The translations under genes were made by a program, and so were the position numbers. Positions 51,830 through 59,676 of a DNA stretch of 64,000 nucleotides are shown in pieces. The DNA is from Sphingomonas changbaiensis NBRC 104936. Its GTDB lineage: Bacteria > Pseudomonadota > Alphaproteobacteria > Sphingomonadales > Sphingomonadaceae. Where the stretch lies: positions 1-64,000 of the forward strand of contig NZ_BBWU01000039.1 in the NCBI RefSeq assembly GCF_000974765.1. Reading direction: 5' to 3'. Under the pieces are notes generated by a model that was not told the DNA's origin, ran no database searches, and saw only the letters and a program-made list of their open reading frames with translations. Numbering within the stretch: position 1 is the first letter of the stretch; each line of letters opens with the position of its first letter.

Positions 51830-52618
51830 ATGACCGACGTCACCTATGCTTCCTATCTGGGCCTGGACGAGCTGCTCCATGCCCAGCACCCCCTGTCCGA
51901 CCGCCACGACGAGCTGCTGTTCATCATCATCCACCAGACCAAGGAGCTGTGGCTGAAGCAGATGATCGCCGAGCTGAAGCTCGCGAAACGTCAGGTGCGC
52001 GGCGGCGAGCTGGTGCCGGCCTATAAGGGCCTCGCCCGCGTCTCCCGCATCCAGGCGGTGATGACGCTGAGCTGGGACGTGCTCGCGACGATGACGCCCA
52101 GCGACTATTCGCTATTTCGCGGTGGCCTCGGCACCAGCTCCGGCTTCCAGTCGGACCAGTTTCGCACCGTGGAATATCTACTGGGGCTGAAGGACGGCCG
52201 CTTCCTCGATTACCAGAAGGAGCGGCCCGAGGCCGAACGCGCGATGCGTGAGGCGCTGGAGCAACCGAGTCTCTGGGACGACGCCAACGCCGCCCTCGCC
52301 GCCGCCGGTTTCGACGTGCCGGCCGAAGCGCTCGATCGCGACCGGACGCAGCCCTACACGCCCGATCCGCGCGTCGAGGCGGCCTGGGCCGAAGTCTATC
52401 GCGATACCGAACGATGGTGGGACCTGTATCAACTCGCGGAGAAACTGGTCGACCTCGACGACGCGATGGCGACCTGGCGGCACAAACACGTGCTGACCGT
52501 CTCCCGCATCATCGGCGGCAAGCGCGGCACCGGCGGCACGGCGGGGGTGAAGTATCTGCAGGAGACGGTGGCGAAGCGGGCGTTTCCTGAGCTTTGGTCG
52601 TTGAGGACGCTGCTGTGA
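51830..52618 (+). CDS. kynA: Tryptophan 2,3-dioxygenase
   Basis: Heme enzyme of 262 aa that opens the indole ring of L-tryptophan to N-formylkynurenine, the first step of the kynurenine pathway. Key segments are DELLFIIIHQTKELWLKQM (His35, the distal-side base), GLGTSSGFQSDQFRTVEYLLG (substrate carboxylate contacts) and WRHKHVLTVSRIIGGKRGTGGTAG (His220 as proximal heme ligand). The ATG at 51830 starts the conserved MTDVTYASYLGLDELL; 14 codons upstream in frame look non-coding. A kynureninase-like gene follows across a repeat, as expected for the pathway. A kynurenine formamidase is not in the window. Confidence 0.96.
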   Translation: MTDVTYASYLGLDELLHAQHPLSDRHDELLFIIIHQTKELWLKQMIAELKLAKRQVRGGELVPAYKGLARVSRIQAVMTLSWDVLATMTPSDYSLFRGGLGTSSGFQSDQFRTVEYLLGLKDGRFLDYQKERPEAERAMREALEQPSLWDDANAALAAAGFDVPAEALDRDRTQPYTPDPRVEAAWAEVYRDTERWWDLYQLAEKLVDLDDAMATWRHKHVLTVSRIIGGKRGTGGTAGVKYLQETVAKRAFPELWSLRTLL

Positions 52619-52631
52619 CTCTCCCCGCCTC

Positions 52632-52762
52632 ACCTCTCCCATGGGGAGAGGTCGACTCGGCGCGCCAGCGCCGAGCGGGTGAGGGGGTGCGCCCTATCCG
52701 GACACGCTCAATCCCCTCACCCCGCTCGCGGCTTCGCCGCGAGTCGCCCTCTCCCCATAGGA
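52632..52762. repeat. Inverted repeat between the tryptophan dioxygenase and kynureninase-like genes
   Basis: CACCTCTCCCATGGGGAGAGGTCGACTCGG-type left part, with hairpins CTCGGCGCGCCAGCGCCGAG and GCTCGCGGCTTCGCCGCGAG, and outer pairing of CCTCTCCC/GGGAGAGG blocks. It belongs to the same family as 34603-34740. The right end (ATAGGAG) directly provides the ribosome binding site of the next gene at 52770. Confidence 0.85.
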
Positions 52763-52769
52763 GAACGGC

Positions 52770-53930
52770 ATGAGCTGGAAACACCTCTTCCGCCGCGCCT
52801 TCGATGCGGCGCCGGAGCGGCTGCATCTGGCGGCGCACAGTCACCACCTTTGGCCCGACGCGAGCCATGACGGCCAGTGGCAGGCATGGGAGGATGCGGC
52901 GAAGCTTGCCGACCGGAAATGGGACCGGATCATGGGCGAGCTCTGGCCGCGCGCGCAGGCGGACGTCGCCGGCGAGCTTGGCCTGCCCGATCCGTCCACG
53001 ATCGTCTTCGCGCCCAACACGCACGAGCTGATCGTCCGCCTCGTCTCCGCGATCGAGCGGCCGCGCCCGCTCAGGGTGCTCGCGACCGACGGCGAGTTCC
53101 ACAGCTTCCGCCGCCAGTCCGCGCGCTGGGAGGCGGCGGGCGAAATGACGGTCGAGCGCGTGCCTGTCGAACCGTTCGACAGCTTCGCCAAGCGGTTCGT
53201 GAGCGCGGCGGAAGACGGCCAATATGATCTGATCTTCGTCAGCCATGTGATGTTCAACTCCGGCCATGTGTTCGACGGGATCGAGCGGCTCGCCGCCCTC
53301 GCCCGGCCGGAAGGCACCTGGGTGGTCGTCGACGGCTACCACGCGTTCATGGGCGTAGAGACGGACCTGGGCTCCGTCGCCGATCGCATCTTCTACGTCG
53401 CGGGCGGCTACAAATATGCGATGGCAGGAGAAGGCACCGCCTTCCTGCACGCGCCGCCGGGCTATGGGTCGCGGCCGGTTTATACCGGCTGGTATGCCGA
53501 GTTCGACGACCTGTCGCTGCCGCCCGGCGCGGTCGGCTACGCGCCCGACGCCGGCCGGTTCATGGGATCGACCTTCGACGCGTCGGGCCTCTACCGCTTC
53601 CTTGCCGTGCGGGCGATGCTGGAGGCGGAGGGGCTGACCACGGCCCTGATCGCCGCGCACGTGGCCCGGCTGCACGAGCAACTGCTCCACGCGATCCGCG
53701 GGACAGCCCTTAAAAGTGCCGAACTGCTGAACCCGCTGACCGGCGGCCCCCATGCTCGTTTCCTCGCCTTCCGCTCGCCGCACGCGCAGCGCTGGCAGGC
53801 GGAGCTGATGGCGCGCGACGTCATCACCGACGTGCGCGGCGACGTCTTGCGGATCGGGCTCGGCCTGTATCACGATGACGAGGACATAATGCGCTTCGCA
53901 AAAGAGGCGCTTCGACTGGGAGGGGCCTGA
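52770..53930 (+). CDS. Kynureninase-like PLP enzyme (class V aminotransferase fold)
   Basis: A 386-aa fold-type I PLP enzyme. The cofactor Lys is most likely Lys215 in YVAGGYKYAMAGEGTAFLH, with a preceding Asp in VVVDGYHAFMG that contacts the pyridine nitrogen. The N-terminus (HLAAHSHHLWPDASHDGQ) and a class V style Arg near the C-terminus (VLRIGLGLYHDDEDI) fit kynureninase-like members. Position directly after tryptophan 2,3-dioxygenase supports kynurenine hydrolysis to anthranilate and alanine, but the sequence is divergent from canonical KynU and this is inferred. The ribosome binding site AGGAG lies at the right end of a repeat. Its stop overlaps the PhoD start (TGATG). Confidence 0.8.
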   Translation: MSWKHLFRRAFDAAPERLHLAAHSHHLWPDASHDGQWQAWEDAAKLADRKWDRIMGELWPRAQADVAGELGLPDPSTIVFAPNTHELIVRLVSAIERPRPLRVLATDGEFHSFRRQSARWEAAGEMTVERVPVEPFDSFAKRFVSAAEDGQYDLIFVSHVMFNSGHVFDGIERLAALARPEGTWVVVDGYHAFMGVETDLGSVADRIFYVAGGYKYAMAGEGTAFLHAPPGYGSRPVYTGWYAEFDDLSLPPGAVGYAPDAGRFMGSTFDASGLYRFLAVRAMLEAEGLTTALIAAHVARLHEQLLHAIRGTALKSAELLNPLTGGPHARFLAFRSPHAQRWQAELMARDVITDVRGDVLRIGLGLYHDDEDIMRFAKEALRLGGA

Positions 53931-55567
53931 TGACGCTGACGATCGACCGCCGTTCGCTGGTGAAGGGAGGCGCGTTCGGCCTCGGAGCGCTGCTGCTGCC
54001 GGGCGGGAGCGCCGCGCTGGCGCAGCTGATCGCCGCCCGCGGCTTTACCCACGGCGTCGCGTCGGGTGAGCCGAGCCAGGATTCGGTGCTGCTCTGGACC
54101 CGCTACATGCCCAATCAGGGCGCCAGCGCGCACGTCCACGCCGAAGTGTCGGACACGGAAGATTTCCGCCGGATCGTGGCGGGCGGCGACGTGATCACCG
54201 GCCCCTGGCGCGACTGGACCGCCAAGGTGACCGTCGCGGGCCTGGAGCCGGGTCGCCCCTATTTCTACCGCTTCAGCGCGGATGGCGCGGTGTCTCCGGT
54301 CGGCCGCACCCGAACGCTGCCCGAAGGCCGCGTGCCCGAATGGCGGATGGCGGTGTTTTCCTGCGCGAACCTGCCGTTCGGCTATTTCAACGCCTATGCC
54401 CATGCCGCCGCACGCGATGACCTGCAGCTGGCGGTGCATCTGGGCGACTATCTCTACGAATATAAGCGCGGCACCTATCCCAGCGAGCGCGAGGCGGTCG
54501 CGGCGAGGCTGCTGGAGCCCGCGAACGAGCTAATCCACCTCGTCGACTATCGCACCCGCTATGCCTGCTATCGCGCGGACCCGGACCTGCAGGCGCTGCA
54601 CGCGCGGCTGCCGATGATCGCCTCGGTCGACGACCACGAAACCGCCAATGACAGCTGGGAAGGCGGGGCGGAGAACCACAATCCGGGCGAAGGCGACTAT
54701 ACGGAGCGGAAAATCGCCGCGATGCAGGCGTGGCGCGAGTGGATGCCCGTGTCCGACGAGCCGTACCAGACTTACGAAATCGGCGACCTCGGCACCTATT
54801 TCCGCACCGAGACGCGCACGATCGGCCGCAGCGAGCAGCCCTCGCTCGAGGCCGCGCTGAAAGGCGCCGCCGATCCGGTCGCGGCGCTGAAGGCGTTTCG
54901 TGACGGCCCCTGGGCGGATCCCGCCCGCTCGATGATGGGAACCACGCAGGAGCATTGGCTGGACGAAGCCTTGCGCCGTTCGGTTCGTGCGAAGAAGCGC
55001 TGGCAGGTGGTGGGCGTGGGCACGATCGTCGGCCGTCAGGTCGCGCCGCCCGAAGCCGCGAACTGGATCTCGCCGGACGCGCCCGACTACATCACTTCGC
55101 GAGTCAAGGTCGCGCTACTGGCAGCGAAGCTCGGCCTTCCCAGCGATTACGACAGCTGGGGCGGCTATCCGGCGGCTCGCGCGCGGCTGCTCCGTTCGGC
55201 GCAGGCGGCCGATGCCGACATGGTCATCCTGGCCGGCGACAGCCACAACGCCTGGGGGTTCGAGCTTTCGGAAGGCGGCAAGCGCGCCGGCGTCGAGTTC
55301 GATGGCCACAGCGTCACCTCGCCCGGCTATGAATCCTTCTTCCGCCAAGTGCCGCCCACCGACATCTCGAGCGCGCTCGTCCGCGCGAATCCGGAGCTCA
55401 AATGGTGTTCGACGGCCGGTCGCGGCTATATGACCGTCACGCTGACGCCCGAGGCCGCCCGCTGCGACTGGCACTTCATGGACACGGTGATCGGACGCTC
55501 GACCCAGGTCGCCCGGACGCACAGCATGCGGACGCGGGCCGGACGGAGGATGTTGGAAACCGTCTGA
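53930..55567 (+). CDS. PhoD-like alkaline phosphatase, Tat-exported
   Basis: A 545-aa protein of the PhoD phosphodiesterase/phosphatase family. A twin-arginine signal (DRRSLVKGGAFGLGALLLPGG) is followed by the Fe/Ca-dependent PhoD N-domain (FTHGVASGEPSQDSVLLWTRY). The metal-site segments are VHLGDYLYEY, VDDHETANDSWEGG and the His in MVILAGDSHNAWGFEL. It is expected to hydrolyse phosphate esters in the periplasm. It overlaps the kynureninase-like gene by 1 nt (TGATG) although the roles differ, so coexpression may be incidental. A long repeat follows. Confidence 0.93.
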   Translation: MTLTIDRRSLVKGGAFGLGALLLPGGSAALAQLIAARGFTHGVASGEPSQDSVLLWTRYMPNQGASAHVHAEVSDTEDFRRIVAGGDVITGPWRDWTAKVTVAGLEPGRPYFYRFSADGAVSPVGRTRTLPEGRVPEWRMAVFSCANLPFGYFNAYAHAAARDDLQLAVHLGDYLYEYKRGTYPSEREAVAARLLEPANELIHLVDYRTRYACYRADPDLQALHARLPMIASVDDHETANDSWEGGAENHNPGEGDYTERKIAAMQAWREWMPVSDEPYQTYEIGDLGTYFRTETRTIGRSEQPSLEAALKGAADPVAALKAFRDGPWADPARSMMGTTQEHWLDEALRRSVRAKKRWQVVGVGTIVGRQVAPPEAANWISPDAPDYITSRVKVALLAAKLGLPSDYDSWGGYPAARARLLRSAQAADADMVILAGDSHNAWGFELSEGGKRAGVEFDGHSVTSPGYESFFRQVPPTDISSALVRANPELKWCSTAGRGYMTVTLTPEAARCDWHFMDTVIGRSTQVARTHSMRTRAGRRMLETV

Positions 55568-55570
55568 ACT

Positions 55571-55719
55571 TCCTCTCCCTGGAGGGGAGAGGAACAGCGG
55601 AGCTTGGCAACTTGTTGCCTAGCGAAGCTAGGAGAGGGTGGTTGGGCACGTACCACAGCACCCTCTCCCCGCTCAGCCCCGCAGGGCTGAGTCGCCCTCT
55701 CTCCTGTAGGGAGAGGGTT
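55571..55719. repeat. Inverted repeat with internal sub-repeat after the PhoD-like gene
   Basis: Outer blocks CCTCTCCCTGGAGGGGAGAGG and CTCTCTCCTGTAGGGAGAGG, inner CTCAGCCccgcaGGGCTGAG hairpin and GGAGAGGGTG / CACCCTCTCC pairing. The left arm carries an extra stem, GCTTGGCAACTTGTTGCC followed by TAGCGAAGCTA, absent from the sister copies at 34603 and 52632. Confidence 0.88.
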
Positions 55720-55769
55720 CATTATTGCCCCGCGTCACATTTGGCCGCTAAAGACGTTACACCTCCGGC

Positions 55770-57065
55770 ATGCAGCCCCTTCACCCCTTCCCCTGGCTCA
55801 GCGTCGCGATCATCCTTGCGCTGATCGTTCTGAACGGCCTGTTCGCGATGTCCGAGCTGGCGATCGTCTCGGCGCGCAAGGCGCGGTTGCAGGCGATGGC
55901 GAAGGTCGGGCGCATCGGCGCCGGGACCGCGCTCAAGCTGCAGGGCGATCCCGGCCGGCTGCTTTCGACGGTGCAGATCGGCATCACGCTGATCAGCATC
56001 CTCACCGGCGCATTCTCCGGCGCGGTGCTCGAAGTGCCGGTCGGCCAGCGTTTGGCGCTGATCGGCATCCCGGCCCATTACGGCTTTGCGGTCACGATCG
56101 TGGTGACGACCTATGTGTCGCTGATCGCGGGCGAGCTGGTGCCGAAGCAATTGGCGCTCCGCTCGCCCGAGCCGATCGCGGCGATCGCGGCGGTGCCGAT
56201 GGACTGGTTTTCGCGGGCAACGGCGCCGATCGTCTGGCTGCTCGACCGCACCAGCGCGCTCATTTTCCGCCTGCTCGGCCTCCAGCGCGAAACCGACAAG
56301 CATGTGACCGCCGAGGAGCTGCACCTGATCGTCGCCGAGGCGAGCCGATCCGGCGTGATCGAGGAGAGCGAGCGCGCGATCATTTCGGGCGTCGTCCGCC
56401 TGGCCGACCGGCCGGTCCGCGAAGTCATGACGCCGCGCACCGACATCGACTGGATCGACGCCGATGCCGATGCCGAGACGCTTCGCCAACGCTTCGTCGA
56501 GACGCCGCACACCCGCGTGCCGGTGGCCGAGGGGTCCGTGGATCGGATCGTCGGCGTGCTGCAGAGCCGCGATATCGCCGCTGCCCTGCTGCAAGGCCGG
56601 TCGCTGGAGCCGCGTGCCTTGATGCGGCCGCTGCTGATCGTGCCGGATCAGGTCGACGCGATGGACGCGCTCCACACGCTTCGGCGCGCAGAAGTGCCGA
56701 TGGTGCTGGTCCATGACGAATATGGCCACCTCGAAGGTCTCGTGACTCCGGCCGACCTGTTCATCGCGCTGGCCGGGCATTTCGCGTCGGACCAGGACGA
56801 GGGCACCGATCCCGATTGCGTCGAGCGCGAGGACGGCAGCCTGCTGGTCTCGGGCTCGCTCCCCGCCGACGCGCTCGCCGAACGGCTCGACCTGACGCTG
56901 CCGGAAGACCGTGACTACGCGACCGTGGCCGGCTTCGCCCTCGCCGCTCTCCGCCACCTGCCGACGGTCGGCGAATATTTCGAGGAACAGGGCTGGCGCT
57001 TCGAAATCGTCGACATGGATGGCCGCAAGATCGACAAATTGCTGGTTTCGGCGGTCGTCGGCTAG
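55770..57065 (+). CDS. CNNM/CorC-type hemolysin family protein (DUF21 + CBS)
   Basis: A 431-aa inner-membrane protein. The DUF21/CNNM membrane domain covers about residues 1-190 (LNGLFAMSELAIVSARKARLQ; VVTTYVSLIAGELVPKQLALR). A CBS pair follows (VREVMTPRTDIDWID; LVHDEYGHLEGLVTPADLF) and the C-terminal CorC_HlyC domain completes it. CNNM proteins transport or sense magnesium; the hemolysin name is historical. The ATG at 55770 is preceded by weak purine-rich sequence. The stop shares a CTAG palindrome with the convergent GGDEF gene, with a 4-nt overlap. Confidence 0.92.
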   Translation: MQPLHPFPWLSVAIILALIVLNGLFAMSELAIVSARKARLQAMAKVGRIGAGTALKLQGDPGRLLSTVQIGITLISILTGAFSGAVLEVPVGQRLALIGIPAHYGFAVTIVVTTYVSLIAGELVPKQLALRSPEPIAAIAAVPMDWFSRATAPIVWLLDRTSALIFRLLGLQRETDKHVTAEELHLIVAEASRSGVIEESERAIISGVVRLADRPVREVMTPRTDIDWIDADADAETLRQRFVETPHTRVPVAEGSVDRIVGVLQSRDIAAALLQGRSLEPRALMRPLLIVPDQVDAMDALHTLRRAEVPMVLVHDEYGHLEGLVTPADLFIALAGHFASDQDEGTDPDCVEREDGSLLVSGSLPADALAERLDLTLPEDRDYATVAGFALAALRHLPTVGEYFEEQGWRFEIVDMDGRKIDKLLVSAVVG

Positions 57066-57610
57066 CCTGCCCGCTTCGCCCGGTACATTTCCGCGTCCGC
57101 CCGCGCGAGCGCCGCGTCCGGCGTGTCGTCGGGCTGAAGGATCGTGACCCCGATCGAGACGGTGATCGGCAACCGGCCATGCAAGGGTGCGGCCTTGACC
57201 GCCGCGACCAGCGCCGACGCCTTATCATAGGCCGCTTCCGGCTCTGCATATTCGAGCAGCACGCCGAATTCGTCGCCGCCGATCCGCGCCACGACGTCGC
57301 TGCCGCGGACCTTTTCGCGCAGCACCCAGGCCGTGTGGATCAGCGCTTCGTCGCCGACGCTGTGACCGTGCGCGTCGTTGATTTCCTTCAGCCTGTCGAG
57401 ATCGACGAACAGCAGGGCGGCCGGCGTGCCGTGCCGCGCACGCTGCGCCACCGCCCGCTCGATCGCACGAAAGAAGAAGCGGCGGTTGGGCAGGGGCGTC
57501 AGCGTGTCGCTGTCGGCGAGCCGCTCGAGCGAGCCGATCCGCGCCTCCAATTCGGCGATCCGCGCCCGAAGCGCCGCATTTTCCTGTTCTAAATCAATCT
57601 CGTCCTGCAT
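57062..57610 (-). CDS. GGDEF diguanylate cyclase, short coiled-coil type
   Basis: A 182-aa cytosolic diguanylate cyclase making c-di-GMP from two GTP. Residues 1-33 form a Leu/Glu-rich coiled coil (LEQENAALRARIAELEARIG) that probably dimerises the protein. The catalytic site is intact as GGDEF at 111-115. An RxxD inhibitory site (Arg102-Gly-Ser-Asp105) lies exactly five residues upstream. There is no sensor domain beyond the coiled coil, which makes this an unusually minimal cyclase, so its regulation may depend on oligomerisation. It is convergent with the CNNM gene and divergent from purE. Confidence 0.92.
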   Translation of the reverse strand: MQDEIDLEQENAALRARIAELEARIGSLERLADSDTLTPLPNRRFFFRAIERAVAQRARHGTPAALLFVDLDRLKEINDAHGHSVGDEALIHTAWVLREKVRGSDVVARIGGDEFGVLLEYAEPEAAYDKASALVAAVKAAPLHGRLPITVSIGVTILQPDDTPDAALARADAEMYRAKRAG

Positions 57611-57702
57611 CCTTCACCCTGCCCCATCATCCTCCGAATTGGCGCGGATTGAAATAGGAATCATCGGGCGCTACACGGCGGCGCTCCAAAAGCGGGGCAC
57701 GC

Positions 57703-58191
57703 ATGGCAGAGAATTCGCCTCTCGTCGGCATCATCATGGGAAGCCAGTCGGATTGGCCGACCATGCGCCATGCCGCCGAAATCCTGGGCGCGCTCGGCAT
57801 CAGTCACGAAGCGCGCATCGTCTCCGCCCACCGCACGCCCGACCGGTTGTACGACTATGCGAAATCGGCCGCCGATCGCGGGTTGAAGGCGATCATCGCC
57901 GGCGCCGGCGGCGCCGCGCACCTGCCGGGCATGGCGGCCTCTATGACGGCCGTGCCGGTGCTCGGCGTACCGATCGAATCCAAGGCACTGAACGGGCTCG
58001 ACAGCCTGTTGTCGATCGTGCAGATGCCGGGCGGCATCCCGGTCGCGACGTTCGCGATCGGCAAGCCCGGCGCGGTCAACGCCGCCCTGTTCGCCGCGGC
58101 GATCCTGGCCAATGAGGACAGTGCGCTGGCCGAACGCCTTGCCGCCTGGCGCAAGCGGCAGAGCGACGCGGTCGCGGCCGAACCGGAATGA
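57703..58191 (+). CDS. purE: N5-carboxyaminoimidazole ribonucleotide mutase
   Basis: Purine biosynthesis enzyme of 162 aa that converts N5-CAIR to CAIR. Family signatures are [32 protein letters not shown] and [14 protein letters not shown]. The length and the coupled purK indicate the class I PurE used together with PurK. Its last 4 nt overlap the purK start (ATGA). Confidence 0.97.
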   Translation: MAENSPLVGIIMGSQSDWPTMRHAAEILGALGISHEARIVSAHRTPDRLYDYAKSAADRGLKAIIAGAGGAAHLPGMAASMTAVPVLGVPIESKALNGLDSLLSIVQMPGGIPVATFAIGKPGAVNAALFAAAILANEDSALAERLAAWRKRQSDAVAAEPE

Positions 58192-59249
58192 TCCTGCCGC
58201 CGGGCTCCACGATCGGCATTCTTGGCGGCGGCCAGCTCGGCCGCATGCTGGCGATGGCAGCGGCCCAGCTCGGCTATCGCAGCCATATCTACGCGCCGGA
58301 GGCGAGCGGTCCCGCGACCGAAGTCAGCGCCGAATGGACCAAGGCCGGCTACGACGATGCGGACGCGCTCGCGCGCTTTGCGGAAAGCGTCGGTGTCGTC
58401 ACCTACGAATTCGAAAATGTCCCGCCGGCCGCGCTCGACCGGCTGGAAGCGCTGGTGCCGATCCGGCCCGGCAAGCGCTCGCTCGAAATCTCGCGGGTGC
58501 GCGAGCGTGAAAAGACCCTGGTGCGGGATCTGGGCGGGCGCACGGCGCCGTTCCGTGCCGTCGGCAGTCTCGCTCAGCTTCGGGACGCTTTTGCGGAGAT
58601 CGGCGCGCCATCGATCCTGAAGACATCGAGCCTGGGCTATGACGGCAAGGGCCAGGTGCGGCTCCGCGACGGATCGGAGCTGGAGCAAGCCTGGGAAGCC
58701 GTGCGCGGCGCGCTCTGCGTGCTGGAGGGCTTCGTGACCTTCGACGCCGAATTCTCGGTGCTGCTGTGCCGCGCGGAAAGCGGGGAAACGGCCGTGTGGG
58801 ACACGCCCGAAAACGTCCACACGCACGGCATTCTCGATACGTCGACGACACCGGCGCGGACACTGATCCTCGATCAGGCCGAGCGGGCGATCGCCCTAGC
58901 CCACAAGATCGCCGACGAGCTCGACCATATCGGCCTGCTGACCTGCGAATTTTTCGCGACCGCCGACGGCCCGGTGTTCAACGAAATGGCGCCGCGCGTG
59001 CACAACAGCGGCCACTGGACAATCGAAGGCGCGGTCACCTCGCAGTTCGAAAATCACATCCGCGCGGTGTGCGGGCTCCCCTTGGGATCAACGACACGCA
59101 CCGGCGCGCGCGTCGAGATGAAGAACCTGATCGGCGAGGACGCCAACGACTGGCCCGAAATCCTCCGCGATCCCGCGGCGAAGCTGCACCTTTATGGCAA
59201 GCATGTCCGCCCGGGGCGGAAGATGGGACATGTGACGCGGCTATTCTAA
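58188..59249 (+). CDS. purK: 5-(carboxyamino)imidazole ribonucleotide synthase
   Basis: A 353-aa ATP-grasp enzyme that carboxylates AIR to N5-CAIR, feeding PurE. The N-terminal [22 protein letters not shown] is a nucleotide-binding glycine loop, TYEFENVP and [13 protein letters not shown] mark the ATP-grasp region, and [26 protein letters not shown] is the Mg/ATP active site. It is the second gene of the purEK operon. A long repeat begins at its stop codon (59248). Confidence 0.97.
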   Translation: MILPPGSTIGILGGGQLGRMLAMAAAQLGYRSHIYAPEASGPATEVSAEWTKAGYDDADALARFAESVGVVTYEFENVPPAALDRLEALVPIRPGKRSLEISRVREREKTLVRDLGGRTAPFRAVGSLAQLRDAFAEIGAPSILKTSSLGYDGKGQVRLRDGSELEQAWEAVRGALCVLEGFVTFDAEFSVLLCRAESGETAVWDTPENVHTHGILDTSTTPARTLILDQAERAIALAHKIADELDHIGLLTCEFFATADGPVFNEMAPRVHNSGHWTIEGAVTSQFENHIRAVCGLPLGSTTRTGARVEMKNLIGEDANDWPEILRDPAAKLHLYGKHVRPGRKMGHVTRLF

Positions 59250-59365
59250 GCCCCTCCCCTTCAGGGGAGGGGTTGGGGTGGGGCAGAGTCTATCCCCTGA
59301 TTTCGGTGTTTCGATCGGCCTGCGGCCGAACCCACCCCTTACCCCTCCCCTGAAGGGGAGGGGTT
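59248..59365. repeat. Inverted repeat after purK, CCCCTCCCCTTCAGGGGAGGGG family
   Basis: AGCCCCTCCCCTTCAGGGGA... on the left and its complement (ACCCCTCCCCTGAAGGGGAG...) on the right, with GGGGTGGGG / CCCACCCC next inside and a CGGCCTGCGGCCG hairpin near the centre. It is a close sister of 20655-20758. It lies between purK and a convergent small gene and starts within the purK stop codon. Confidence 0.92.
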
Positions 59366-59373
59366 GAGCTCCC

Positions 59374-59676
59374 TCAGCCCTTCCGCGTGCCGGTCAGCGG
59401 GAAGCTGCCGAATGCACCGGCGCCGACGGTGCCCGTCAGCGTGTCGCCGTCGACGGTCGCCTGGCAGTCAAGCGTCATCGGCATCGGCACCTTCATTTCC
59501 ATCTTCCAAGTCAGCTTATTGCCGTCGACCTTGCCGTCGATCACGTCGAGCGAGCCCATCGCGCCGGCCTGCTGGCCGGTGAAGGTGTCGCCGTTGCTCC
59601 TGACCGTGAACACCGACTTCTGCTCGCCCAGCGGCGACTTCGTGATGCAGTCCCAATCGCCATCGACTTGCGCCAT
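59374..59676 (-). CDS. Small beta-rich protein of unknown function
   Basis: A 100-aa protein without a signal peptide. Alternating beta strands with Gly/Asp turns (DWDCITKSPLGEQKSVFTV; VDGNKLTWKMEMKVPMP; TVDGDTLTGTVGAGAFGSFPL) suggest a compact beta-barrel. Two Cys residues (10 and 71) could pair. It has the feel of small domains found in hydrolase operons and of calycin-like folds, but I cannot name a family. Its ATG overlaps the stop of the M16 peptidase (TAATG), so the two are translationally coupled. Confidence 0.72.
   Translation of the reverse strand: MAQVDGDWDCITKSPLGEQKSVFTVRSNGDTFTGQQAGAMGSLDVIDGKVDGNKLTWKMEMKVPMPMTLDCQATVDGDTLTGTVGAGAFGSFPLTGTRKG

Noticed and set aside
20651-59365. 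CRISPR array suggested by recurring palindromic blocks
   Set aside because: The copies are kilobases apart, lack regular spacers and vary in length; they are dispersed REP-like repeats and no cas gene is present.
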